Positions 1 to 6,800 of a stretch of DNA of 33,763 nt are shown piece by piece. Every line of letters starts with the position of its first letter. The stretch's first letter is position 1. The stretch is taken from contig NZ_JAGJCB010000030.1 of the NCBI RefSeq assembly GCF_017814435.1, positions 1 through 33,763 on the forward strand, given 5' to 3'. A model generated the notes under the pieces. The model saw only the letters and a list, made by a program, of their open reading frames with translations, ran no database searches and had not been told where the DNA came from. Position numbers and translations under genes: made by a program. This DNA comes from Mariniflexile gromovii (lineage in GTDB: Bacteria; Bacteroidota; Bacteroidia; Flavobacteriales; Flavobacteriaceae).

Positions 1-314
1 GAACAACCTGAAGCTTAAAAGAAATCGAATAATCTTTTTGAGTACGCTTTACATACCCACTGTTTTCTGGTGTTTTCATTACACTAAGGTTTGAGTGTAT
101 CGCTATTGCAGGACGGGACAATTTTAAATAATAAAAAGCCAGTTATTCATTTAGCTGGCTTTTTTATTTTTTTTGAGAGTATTCTTTTTTTCAGACAATC
201 AGTTAGTTAGATATTTTAGGCTTTTAATTCTATAAATTTTAATAAAAATCATGTAAAGCACTTACCGTCTAGGTTACCGAGATTTGCTGTATAAATATTT
301 AAAAAAAGAACATT
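1..314. other. Leading intergenic region with terminator
   Basis: No complete gene is visible. Frame 1 reads five codons (EQPEA) to a TAA at 16-18, which could be the very end of an upstream gene, but this cannot be confirmed from so few codons. The only clear structure is the hairpin at 133-164. The stretch before the ATG at 315 is AT-rich and has no clean TAnnTTTG promoter core. Confidence 0.4.
133..170. terminator. Intrinsic terminator, possibly bidirectional
   Basis: AAAAAGCCAG (133-142) pairs with CTGGCTTTTT (155-164), and the stem extends inward by two or three pairs around a TTCATT loop. It is followed by a T-rich tail to 170 and preceded by an A-run, so it could stop transcription from either side. 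It most likely closes a gene lying left of the window. Confidence 0.8.
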
Positions 315-833
315 ATGAAAAAATTATTTTTAGTTATCGGAATCGCATTAATAGGATCAACTGCCATGTATGCGCAACAAACGGACATAGATATTACACC
401 AAACAATTCTTGGTTGAAAGCTGGATTAACCGTTGGTGTTCCAGTAGGTGATGCTAGTGATTTTTCCTCATTTTCAGCTGGTGTAGATTTAAGAGGTCAG
501 TATTTGTTCAATCCTAATTTTGCCATTGGTGTCGCTTCTGGTTATAGCCACTATTTTGGTAAAGATGGTTCGGATGATTTTGGTTTGGTGCCAGTAGCAG
601 GTTTTGCCCGTTATTATTTTACGCCAAACGGGTTGTTTTTAGGTACCGATTTGGGGTATGGTTTATTAACCAATGTAGATAACAACGAGGGTGGTTTATA
701 CGTAAACCCACAAATTGGTTACCATAACCGCGATTGGAATATTTATGCCTTTTACCAAAATACCTTTGCAGAAAACGATATCGATTTGCAAAACGTAGGT
801 GTAGGTGTAACTTACAATATTCGATTTAAATAA
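315..833 (+). CDS. Outer-membrane beta-barrel protein
   Basis: A 172-aa secreted protein. Residues 1-21 form a Sec signal peptide (MKK, hydrophobic core, then MYAQQ, the common Bacteroidetes cleavage context). The mature part has alternating polar and aromatic stretches with many Gly/Tyr/Phe residues (YFTPNGLFLG, NWNIYAFYQN) and ends in a strand VGVGVTYNIRFK typical of small eight-stranded outer-membrane barrels. Known members of this broad porin-like family have mostly unknown substrates, so only location and fold can be claimed. It is monocistronic: a terminator follows at 857-882 and purC has its own promoter. Confidence 0.8.
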   Translation: MKKLFLVIGIALIGSTAMYAQQTDIDITPNNSWLKAGLTVGVPVGDASDFSSFSAGVDLRGQYLFNPNFAIGVASGYSHYFGKDGSDDFGLVPVAGFARYYFTPNGLFLGTDLGYGLLTNVDNNEGGLYVNPQIGYHNRDWNIYAFYQNTFAENDIDLQNVGVGVTYNIRFK

Positions 834-856
834 TTAGGAAAAATTTTTATAAGGGT

Positions 857-887
857 AAAAGGAGCATGTAAGTGCTCCTTTTTTTGT
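857..887 (+). terminator. Intrinsic terminator of the beta-barrel gene
   Basis: A 10-bp perfect stem, AAAAGGAGCA (857-866) with TGCTCCTTTT (873-882), a six-base loop and a continuing T-run. It lies 24 bp after the stop codon of the barrel gene. Confidence 0.9.
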
Positions 888-893
888 TTACTA

Positions 894-924
894 TTGTTTG
901 GCAAGCCTAAACAAATTACATTTG
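894..924 (+). promoter_or_regulatory. Flavobacterial-type promoter of purC
   Basis: TTG at 894-896 is followed after 20 bases by TACATTTG (917-924). This matches the Bacteroidetes consensus TTG-N17-23-TAnnTTTG. The expected start of transcription is near 931, about 19 bases before the purC ATG. No purine-repressor type operator is apparent. Confidence 0.7.
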
Positions 925-949
925 CAAAACAAACAACACGTTACTTTAA

Positions 950-1897
950 ATGAATACTATAACGAGTACCAATTTCAATTTCCCAAATCAAAAATCGGTT
1001 TATCACGGAAAAGTTAGAGAAGTTTATAACATAAACAACGAGCAGTTGGTTATGATTGCTACCGATCGTTTATCGGCTTTCGATGTGGTAATGCCAAAAG
1101 GAATTCCATACAAAGGGCAAATATTAAATCAAATAGCTACCAAAATGATGGCAGCTACCGAAGACTTGGTGCCCAATTGGTTAACAGCAACACCCGACCC
1201 AAACGTAGCAGTTGGGCATTTATGTGAACCTTTTAAGGTAGAAATGGTAATTCGTGGGTATATGAGTGGACATGCAGCACGCGAGTATAAAGCAGGAAAA
1301 CGTATGCTTTGTGGTGTGGCCATGCCAGAAGGAATGAAAGAAAACGATAAGTTTCCAGAACCTATTATTACGCCAGCAACCAAAGCTGAAATGGGAGACC
1401 ACGACGAAGATATTTCTCGAGAAGACATTTTAAAACGTGGTATTGTAAGCGAAGCAGATTATGTGGTATTGGAAGATTATACCCGTAAATTATTTAACCG
1501 AGGTACCGAAATAGCGGCAAGCCGTGGATTGATTTTGGTGGATACCAAATACGAATTTGGAAAAACCAAAGACGGTCAAATTGTGTTGATTGACGAAATA
1601 CACACTCCGGACTCATCTCGTTATTTTTATGCGGATGGTTATGAAGACAGACAAGCAAAAGGCGAAGCACAAAAACAATTAAGTAAAGAGTTTGTACGCC
1701 AATGGCTTATTGCCAATAACTTTCAAGGTTTAAAAGGACAAACCGTACCTGTAATGAGTGATGCGTATATTGAAACCGTAAGCGAACGCTATATAGAACT
1801 TTACGAAAACATAACAGGCGAAACCTTTGTAAAAGGTGACGTAAGCGATATACAAAAGCGTATTGAGATTAATGTTTTGGAATATTTGAAGAAATAA
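950..1897 (+). CDS. purC: Phosphoribosylaminoimidazole-succinocarboxamide synthase
   Basis: SAICAR synthetase, the ATP-dependent ligation of aspartate to CAIR in cytosolic purine biosynthesis. At 315 aa it is the longer form found in Bacteroidetes and fungi (E. coli PurC is about 237 aa). Visible signatures are ATDRLSAFD (37-45), the Gly-rich [16 protein letters not shown] near 103-118, and [11 protein letters not shown] (215-225). A flavobacterial promoter precedes it. The 3' end is notable: codons 286-315 (from 1805) recur three more times downstream at 2006, 2628 and 2829, each after a palindromic repeat. The present C-terminus may therefore have been swapped in by an inserting element. 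The gene itself looks intact and functional. Confidence 0.97.
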   Translation: MNTITSTNFNFPNQKSVYHGKVREVYNINNEQLVMIATDRLSAFDVVMPKGIPYKGQILNQIATKMMAATEDLVPNWLTATPDPNVAVGHLCEPFKVEMVIRGYMSGHAAREYKAGKRMLCGVAMPEGMKENDKFPEPIITPATKAEMGDHDEDISREDILKRGIVSEADYVVLEDYTRKLFNRGTEIAASRGLILVDTKYEFGKTKDGQIVLIDEIHTPDSSRYFYADGYEDRQAKGEAQKQLSKEFVRQWLIANNFQGLKGQTVPVMSDAYIETVSERYIELYENITGETFVKGDVSDIQKRIEINVLEYLKK

Positions 1898-1915
1898 CAT
1901 TTTTAAGTGCTTTTC

Positions 1916-2003
1916 AGTCATTTCGACGCAAGGAGAAATCGCATAATTTATATGCTGCCAAGTTTGATGTGATGTCTCAATCGTGCCTCATTTCGACATG
2001 ACT
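1916..2003. repeat. Palindromic element, copy 1 (REPIN-like)
   Basis: An 88-bp element. Half A (GTCATTTCGACG through AATCGCAT) and an inverted half B (ATGTGATG through GACATGAC) flank a spacer of about 22 bp. Outer ends AGTCAT/ATGACT and inner arms ATCGCAT/ATGTGAT are inverted repeats; the inner arms pair with one G-U in RNA form. Near-identical copies lie at 2538-2624 and 2739-2826, and an A half alone at 2115-2142. Sequences of the GTCATTTCGACG-GAGAAATC type are frequent dispersed repeats in flavobacterial genomes as I know them. Each full copy here is followed at once by a purC 3' end copy. Confidence 0.85.
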
Positions 2004-2005
2004 AA

Positions 2006-2098
2006 CAAAATATTACAAGCGAAACTTTTGTGAAAGGTCATGTAAGCGATATGCAAAAGCGTATTGAGACTAATGTTCTGGCTTATTTGAAAAAATAG
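2006..2098 (+). pseudogene. Displaced purC 3' end, copy 1
   Basis: Aligns base for base without gaps to 1805-1897 at an offset of 201 bp. The purC frame stays open (NITSETFVKGHVSDMQKR onward) and ends in TAG at 2096-2098. Many differences from the live gene are synonymous (for example ATA/ATT, ACC/ACT, GTA/GTG, TTG/CTG), which suggests it once served as the coding end of a purC gene. There is no start codon or promoter, so it is a relic. Confidence 0.85.
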
Positions 2099-2114
2099 TT
2101 TTTTGAATTTCGAT

Positions 2115-2142
2115 GTCATTTCGACGCTAGGAGAAATCGCAT
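2115..2142. repeat. Isolated A half of the palindromic element
   Basis: GTCATTTCGACG followed by CTAGGAGAAATCGCAT repeats the A half of the elements at 1916, 2538 and 2739. No B half follows; about 90 bp of unique AT-rich DNA and the GIY-YIG gene come next. This makes the order here A, nuclease gene, A-B, as though the nuclease gene occupies the interior of one element copy. Confidence 0.75.
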
Positions 2143-2231
2143 AATTATTGGTTTTAATAATTCTATGCAATACCTTAATAGTATCCCTTTTTTAGATAAG
2201 TGCGTCTATGATTTTTTAATATATTTATCAT

Positions 2232-2486
2232 ATGCAGCATAATTACTTTGTTTACATAACAACCAATCAATATAGGACTACTTTATATATTGGTTTTACC
2301 AATAATATTCAAAATAGACTATCTCAACATTATTTTGATAATCAGAATGCTAAAAAATCATTTGCAGGTAAATATGCGTGCATTTATTTGGTTTATTATG
2401 AAATATTTGAATTCCCAAAACAAGGTATTGCGAGAGAAAAGCAGTTAAAAGGATGGAGACGCGAAAAGAAGAATAAGTTGATTTAA
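2232..2486 (+). CDS. Small solitary GIY-YIG endonuclease, prematurely stopped
   Basis: An 84-aa single-domain GIY-YIG nuclease of the short URI/YhbQ-like type. The two half-motifs are YFVYI (5-9) and LYIG (18-21); the conserved Arg is R29, His H33, and the metal-binding Glu is E69 in AREKQLKGWRR. The fold should hydrolyse phosphodiester bonds with one metal ion. The ORF stops at TAA 2484-2486, but the same frame continues beyond it as DFNPKWENLNMQIF to a second stop at 2529-2531. NPxWxxL is the usual C-terminus of this family, so the gene appears shortened by one nonsense change although all catalytic residues remain. It lies between an isolated A half-repeat and a full palindromic element inside the purC-tail array. 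It may mobilise or home these elements; that is inference. Confidence 0.85.
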   Translation: MQHNYFVYITTNQYRTTLYIGFTNNIQNRLSQHYFDNQNAKKSFAGKYACIYLVYYEIFEFPKQGIAREKQLKGWRREKKNKLI

Positions 2487-2531
2487 GATTTTAATCCTAA
2501 GTGGGAAAACTTGAATATGCAGATATTTTAA
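2487..2531 (+). pseudogene. Stranded C-terminal codons of the GIY-YIG gene
   Basis: In frame with 2232-2486 after its TAA, the bases read DFNPKWENLNMQIF and then TAA at 2529-2531. The NPKWENL piece matches the C-terminal NP-x-W motif typical of short GIY-YIG proteins. The 2484 stop is therefore best read as a recent nonsense mutation, or less likely as recoding or a sequencing error. Confidence 0.65.
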
Positions 2532-2537
2532 TTTCTC

Positions 2538-2624
2538 AGTCATTTCGACGTTAGGAGAAATCACATAATTTATGTACTTCCAAATATTATGTGATGTCTC
2601 AATCGTGCCTCATTTCGACATGAC
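2538..2624. repeat. Palindromic element, copy 2
   Basis: Same A-spacer-B layout as 1916-2003. The inner arms are ATCACAT and ATGTGAT, a perfect Watson-Crick pair where the other copies have a G-U, and the spacer sequence differs. It follows the GIY-YIG gene and precedes purC tail copy 2. Confidence 0.85.
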
Positions 2625-2627
2625 AAA

Positions 2628-2720
2628 CAAAACATTACAGGTGAAACTTTTGTGAAAGGTGACGTAAGCGATATACAAAAACATATTGAATGGAATGCTT
2701 TGGTTTATTTGAAGAACTGA
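2628..2720 (+). pseudogene. Displaced purC 3' end, copy 2
   Basis: Ungapped match to 1805-1897 at offset 823. It reads [18 protein letters not shown] onward in the purC frame and ends in TGA at 2718-2720. The first 18 codons differ from purC almost only at third positions, with amino-acid changes confined to the last dozen codons. This is the pattern of a real protein end under selection before displacement. Confidence 0.85.
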
Positions 2721-2738
2721 ACTTTTTTTAAACTTCCC

Positions 2739-2826
2739 AGTCATTTCGACGCGAGGAGAAATCGCATAATTTATGTGTTGCCAAGTATGATGTGATGTCT
2801 CAATCGTGCCTCATTTCGACATGACT
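2739..2826. repeat. Palindromic element, copy 3
   Basis: Nearly identical to copy 1 over its 88 bp, including the spacer (GTGTTGCCAAGTATG against ATGCTGCCAAGTTTG). It starts 19 bp after the stop of purC tail copy 2, as copy 1 does after the real purC stop. Confidence 0.85.
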
Positions 2827-2828
2827 AA

Positions 2829-2889
2829 GAAAACATTACAGGCGAAACCTTTGTAAAAGATGAAGTCAGTGATATACAAAAACGTTTTA
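2829..2889 (+). pseudogene. Displaced purC 3' end, copy 3 (partial)
   Basis: Matches purC from 1805 at offset 1024 for about 60 bp ([18 protein letters not shown] in frame) and then diverges near 2886, where the 3' end of the convergent HEPN-like gene begins. The frame stays open a little further (FKEFRFC, stop TAA). The loss of match marks the outer edge of the array and perhaps the oldest insertion. Confidence 0.75.
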
Positions 2890-2895
2890 AAGAGT

Positions 2896-3825
2896 TTAGG
2901 TTTTGTTAACGGCCTTTGTTTTTTTGTCTATTAAAGATATTAATTCTATTACTGATTCTACACTTGCATTTATCATGGTACTAGCATCTTTATGACTAAT
3001 TGTAATCCCATCATTGAGTTTTTCATTTTTATATGCTGTACGTCTCAAATAATCCTCATCAATTATTCCTGCATTGTGTACAATCAAATGTCGAGTAATT
3101 TCAAGTTGTCTTATTTGTTTATCATTTAGAAAAGCTAATTCTGTTTTCTCTAAGTTAAGTAAATCTATATAAGCAGTTTTTATTCCACTGGCACTTGTGA
3201 AATCATATTTAGGGGCAAGAATATCTCCTAAATTATTCGATAAATCAAAATTGAATTTTGATAAAAGACTTATTGAAATCTGCTTTCCGTTAATTCCTTC
3301 AATATCATTTAAAAATCTGTTATTAGATTTTAATAAATTATTTATAAATTTTTGTGGTTGTTTGTTTAATACGTATTTCCAAAGGTCTTTTGAAAATGCT
3401 TCAAAAATTGTCCATGAATTTACAAGAGCATTTAACCCTAATATTCTATAAGCATTAACTAAAGGTGGGGTATTTTCCAACAATTTGTTTATTTCTTCTT
3501 CTGCTAATGCAGAGGACTGAGAACTACTTTCCTTTACTTTGTTTTCAAAGTGCTTTACAATTGCTTCAGCATATTTTTTCGGGTCTTTTTCCTTGTATCC
3601 ATCTAACTTTTCAATTTCATTTAAACCTGTCGAATAAGGCAAGCACTTAAGCATACCTTGTTGGTATCCAACTGTCATAAACAAATATGGAATAGCTAGT
3701 GTGGTTATAATTTGATCCAAGGATAAGCAATAATTATCCATAAAGGGTTTTAAGCCTATATTTGATATATTGTCCCTAACAGCTTCAGCTTTTTTTATGT
3801 TAAATTTAACTTTGTCTATTCTCAT
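2896..3825 (-). CDS. HEPN-like protein, putative RNase or defence protein
   Basis: A 309-aa, mostly helical cytosolic protein with no signal peptide. The C-terminal third carries RHLIVHNAGIIDEDYL (from residue 245). The R-x4-H core with following N is the hallmark of HEPN domains, many of which are RNA-cutting toxins or abortive-infection effectors. It resembles proteins annotated RiboL-PSP-HEPN. I use the ATG at 3825; a TTG at 3834 would add three residues and is less likely. No antitoxin or nucleotidyltransferase partner lies beside it. It sits at the outer edge of the purC-tail array and converges on it, consistent with cargo in an insertion hotspot. Function beyond the motif is inference. 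Confidence 0.6.
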   Translation of the reverse strand: MRIDKVKFNIKKAEAVRDNISNIGLKPFMDNYCLSLDQIITTLAIPYLFMTVGYQQGMLKCLPYSTGLNEIEKLDGYKEKDPKKYAEAIVKHFENKVKESSSQSSALAEEEINKLLENTPPLVNAYRILGLNALVNSWTIFEAFSKDLWKYVLNKQPQKFINNLLKSNNRFLNDIEGINGKQISISLLSKFNFDLSNNLGDILAPKYDFTSASGIKTAYIDLLNLEKTELAFLNDKQIRQLEITRHLIVHNAGIIDEDYLRRTAYKNEKLNDGITISHKDASTMINASVESVIELISLIDKKTKAVNKT

Positions 3826-4014
3826 TTCATTCAATTACACCTATAAGCGAAGTTAGTTTTTTAAAATAAGAAAACCAATATGTAATATTAGGTTTACAAC
3901 AAAAAGTTATAAACATAAGCTATCATTCTAGAATTATTTCAGAATAGCATCTTCAATAATTTAGGAAGTTTTGTATAAGAATCTAAAACAAGTCCAGATT
4001 AACAAAAATGAGTT

Positions 4015-4776
4015 TTAGCGTCGTTTCTTCTTAACAATAACTTGTTTTGCTTTAATACGTACAAAAATGAGTTTATGGCGACTTTTAGGATTTTCGCGTT
4101 GTTCCAATTCAAAAATATCAATGGATTTTATTAAAGGCGTAAGCTTATCAAAACCAAAGTTTCTGGAATCGAAATTGGGTTGTTTTTTTTGTAGCAAGCT
4201 ACCAACATCACCTAAAAACGCCCATCCATCATCGTCGGAAACATCGGCAATGGTGGTTTTAATAAGTTCGATGTCTTTTGGGGTCAGTTTGTCAACGTTG
4301 TCTTTGGTATCTTCAGCATCTTTATTTTCCCTATCGGCTTTGTTCTTTAAAATTTCAACATAAATAAACTTATCGCATGCCACAATAAACGGGTTGGGTG
4401 TCTTTTTTTCACCAATGCCAATTACCAACATGCCCGCTTCCCGAAGTCTAACTGCCAAACGTGTAAAATCGCTATCGCTGGATACCAAACAAAAACCATT
4501 TACTTTTCCCGAATAGAGCACATCCATCGCATCAATAATCATAGCGGAATCGGTAGCGTTTTTTCCAGTGGTGTAACCGTATTGCTGAATGGGCGTGATG
4601 GCGTTTTCAAGCAAAAGGTTTTTCCATTTGGAAAGGTGTGGTTTGGTCCAGTCGCCATAAATACGTTTGATGGTGGGATTGCCGTATTTGGCAATTTCTT
4701 CCATCATTTCCTTTACGTGTGCCGACGGGATATTGTCACCATCAATAAGTACTGCTAAATTTATATTTGTGTCCAT
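4015..4776 (-). CDS. NYN-domain ribonuclease-like protein with OST-HTH/LOTUS C-terminus
   Basis: A 253-aa protein of the LabA/DUF88-like NYN group (PIN-like RNase fold). The acidic residues of the active site appear in LIDGDN near the N-terminus, TDSAMIIDAMD in the middle and VSSDSDFTRLA. The C-terminal part (LTPKDIELIKTTI through KSRHKLIFVRIK) fits the OST-HTH/LOTUS domain that often follows NYN in bacteria and may bind RNA. The start is taken at ATG 4776 (MDTNINLAVLIDG); the ORF extends 22 residues upstream, but that part is unlike the family. It is monocistronic. An RNA-processing role is inferred from the family. Confidence 0.85.
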   Translation of the reverse strand: MDTNINLAVLIDGDNIPSAHVKEMMEEIAKYGNPTIKRIYGDWTKPHLSKWKNLLLENAITPIQQYGYTTGKNATDSAMIIDAMDVLYSGKVNGFCLVSSDSDFTRLAVRLREAGMLVIGIGEKKTPNPFIVACDKFIYVEILKNKADRENKDAEDTKDNVDKLTPKDIELIKTTIADVSDDDGWAFLGDVGSLLQKKQPNFDSRNFGFDKLTPLIKSIDIFELEQRENPKSRHKLIFVRIKAKQVIVKKKRR

Positions 4777-4911
4777 AAAATTCTTATTCCATATCGTATT
4801 AAGGTTGTTTTGTTGCAAAAAAAACAACAACTTATACTGCATGAGCTAAGATAGGTATTAAATATAAATTTAGCTTGGTAAAACTAGTTTAGCTTAAAAT
4901 TATAAAGCCAT

Positions 4912-5457
4912 TTAAACAAATGTAATACCGTATTTGGCGCAAATGTTTGTTGCTTTTTCAAAATCTGGCGGCCCAGGGGGAAGTTCAGACAAGGTTTTGA
5001 ACATATGTTCTATGCCTGCGGGAAATGCCGAGGTTATCATTTTTGCTTTTTCCGTTCCTACTACTTTCCAAGCATGAGGAACATTTTTTGGGGCAAAGGC
5101 AACATCGCCAGCTTCTAAAATAAATTTATTTCCATCTATCATAATTTCAACCTGTCCTTTTATAACTCTAAAAATTTCATCTTCTAGAGTATGGATGTGC
5201 GGTGGGATGCCCACCCCTGGTTCTACGTTATCTACCCATTCTACAATTTGGTTGCCAGTGTCGCTACCACTCAATTTGTGGGTTTGTATATCGCCAATAA
5301 CATTTAAAATATGGCCATCTTTGTTTTTAATGATTTTTGGAATAGCCTTGTTTAAAAGTTCGGTTTTAGAAAGGTTTGTTTGGCTGTGGAAAAGTCCTGG
5401 AATTAAAGACATGCCTATGCCCATGCCTGATGCTTTTATAAATTGTTTACGGTCCAT
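4912..5457 (-). CDS. Cupin-domain protein, exported
   Basis: A 181-aa protein with an N-terminal export signal (MDRKQFIKASGMGIGMSLIPG) that resembles flavobacterial Tat-like leaders but lacks the RR pair. A cupin_2 barrel follows: motif 1 is PGVGIPPHIHTLEDEIFRVIKG, supplying H-x-H and E metal ligands, and motif 2 is GDVAFAPKNVPHAW. Substrate unknown; such single cupins bind a metal and small molecules or act as dioxygenases or isomerases. The start is ATG 5457; a TTG 18 bp upstream is less likely. It lies 90 bp downstream of the AraC-type gene on the same strand, so they may be cotranscribed or the regulator may control it. Confidence 0.8.
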   Translation of the reverse strand: MDRKQFIKASGMGIGMSLIPGLFHSQTNLSKTELLNKAIPKIIKNKDGHILNVIGDIQTHKLSGSDTGNQIVEWVDNVEPGVGIPPHIHTLEDEIFRVIKGQVEIMIDGNKFILEAGDVAFAPKNVPHAWKVVGTEKAKMITSAFPAGIEHMFKTLSELPPGPPDFEKATNICAKYGITFV

Positions 5458-5546
5458 AATATGTTTTTTAGGCAAATTATAATTTAAAACATTAGGATGC
5501 CTTGTGTAAAACGGGGTAAGACCTTAGAATTTTAAAGGTTGGGAGG

Positions 5547-6344
5547 TTATCGTAACGCTGAAGGGGTTGTGCCAGTGTGTTTTTTAAAAAAATAGCTAAA
5601 ATATTCTGGTGAAGCAAAACCCATTTCAAAACAGATTTCCTTAATGGATTTATTGGTGAATTTCAACTCGTGCCGTGATCTCATAATACGTTGTTCTGTT
5701 ATGATTTGCATGGCATTTACGCCTAGAATTTCTTTAACACATTCGTTTAAATAACTGTTGGAGATGTTTAATAAGCGCGCATATTCACTTACTTCATGAT
5801 ATTCCGAAATTCGTTTATCAACCAGTTTTTTAAATTTATATACAATGTTTTTTTTGGTGTTGTTTTCACTAATAATGGATTTAATGTTGCATTGCCCATC
5901 GCAATACACAAAAAAGGTGTTTAATAATGAAATAATGGCATCGTCTTTATGTTTTAAATGGGAACCTATCAATTCATCAAGCATTTCTAAAATGGACTGG
6001 ATTCTTTTTTCTATGCCAGGAGCTAAATTAATTTTCGGGATTTCATTTGATGCAAATAAAGCCACTTCGTTAATATGTAGTTGACTTAACAATGGATTGT
6101 CTAACACACGCTTTGGTAGATATAACACATAACCCGAAGAAGTGTTGGTGTTTTCTTTGATTATTTTCCATTGGATACTAGAATTTAAAAAGAAAATGGA
6201 ATTGGAGATGTCTTTATAAATTACCTTATTAATCTCAATGAATGACACATCGTTTTTTATCCAACAAACCGCATAATAATCACCTTTTTTCTTTTTGGTA
6301 GTTTTGTTGATGATGGGCGCTATGTTTATGATGTTTTTTTGCAT
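5547..6344 (-). CDS. AraC-family transcriptional regulator
   Basis: A 265-aa regulator. The last 100 residues hold two HTHs of the AraC/XylS type: VSEYARLLNISNSYLNECVKEILG for the first and SIKEICFEMGFASPEYFSYFFKKHTGTTPSALR for the second, ending right at the usual C-terminus. The N-terminal part is the cupin-like sensor common in Bacteroidetes regulators of this size. The start is ATG 6344; the longer ORF would begin with TTG. It is upstream of the cupin gene in the same direction, a common regulator-target arrangement. The inducer is unknown. Confidence 0.88.
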   Translation of the reverse strand: MQKNIINIAPIINKTTKKKKGDYYAVCWIKNDVSFIEINKVIYKDISNSIFFLNSSIQWKIIKENTNTSSGYVLYLPKRVLDNPLLSQLHINEVALFASNEIPKINLAPGIEKRIQSILEMLDELIGSHLKHKDDAIISLLNTFFVYCDGQCNIKSIISENNTKKNIVYKFKKLVDKRISEYHEVSEYARLLNISNSYLNECVKEILGVNAMQIITEQRIMRSRHELKFTNKSIKEICFEMGFASPEYFSYFFKKHTGTTPSALR

Positions 6345-6434
6345 TAGCAACAGATGCTGATAGCCCAAATTTACAATTTTTAAACAAAAAAACAGACGTC
6401 ATATTTAGTTTTTGAAGCGCTGACTATTGTGATT

Positions 6435-6800
6435 TTATTTTTTTCTTGGTTTGCTGGCTTTAGCCAATGGATTGAAAGCTAAACATAAATCGAGCCAATA
6501 GGATAGGTCTGCATCGGCATCAAAACCATCGGGCGTTACAAAAATATAACCTTTCATGGGTCTGCCCGTAAAATCCATAGGTAAGCAATTTGGTTTTTCC
6601 AGTGCTTCTTCATAAACAGCTTCACCCACACGTGCCATGAGTAAGTTGTCTCCAAATTTTTTATCGAAATGGATGCCACAAAGCATCTTGTTATCTACTT
6701 TAAAACATAAACCACCCATCATGTTGAGTTCTTCAAAAAAAATGTGTTTTTCTTTGAGTTGTTGACGTATTCTATCGGCTAAAAAAGCATCAAATGCCAT
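6435..6800 (-). CDS. TfoX N-terminal domain protein
   Basis: A 121-aa protein made of a TfoX/Sxy N-terminal domain alone (MAFDAFLADRIRQQL, then MMGGLCFKVDNKMLCGIHFD and FTGRPMKGYIFV). In gammaproteobacteria full-length TfoX/Sxy controls competence, but single-domain homologues in Bacteroidetes have no settled role. The ATG at 6800 lies inside the last codons of the upstream acyltransferase gene (overlap 11 bp), with an AAAAGGA ribosome site inside that gene. Translational coupling is therefore likely. Confidence 0.85.
   Translation of the reverse strand: MAFDAFLADRIRQQLKEKHIFFEELNMMGGLCFKVDNKMLCGIHFDKKFGDNLLMARVGEAVYEEALEKPNCLPMDFTGRPMKGYIFVTPDGFDADADLSYWLDLCLAFNPLAKASKPRKK

Noticed and set aside
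1129-1428. Minus-strand frames inside purC and similar open frames opposite acs, the symporter, the ABC exporter and YceI
   Set aside because: They are antisense shadows of well-supported genes and have no protein-like features of their own.
2896-3825. HEPN/MNT toxin-antitoxin pair
   Set aside because: No nucleotidyltransferase or other antitoxin gene lies next to it, so only the HEPN-like part can be supported.
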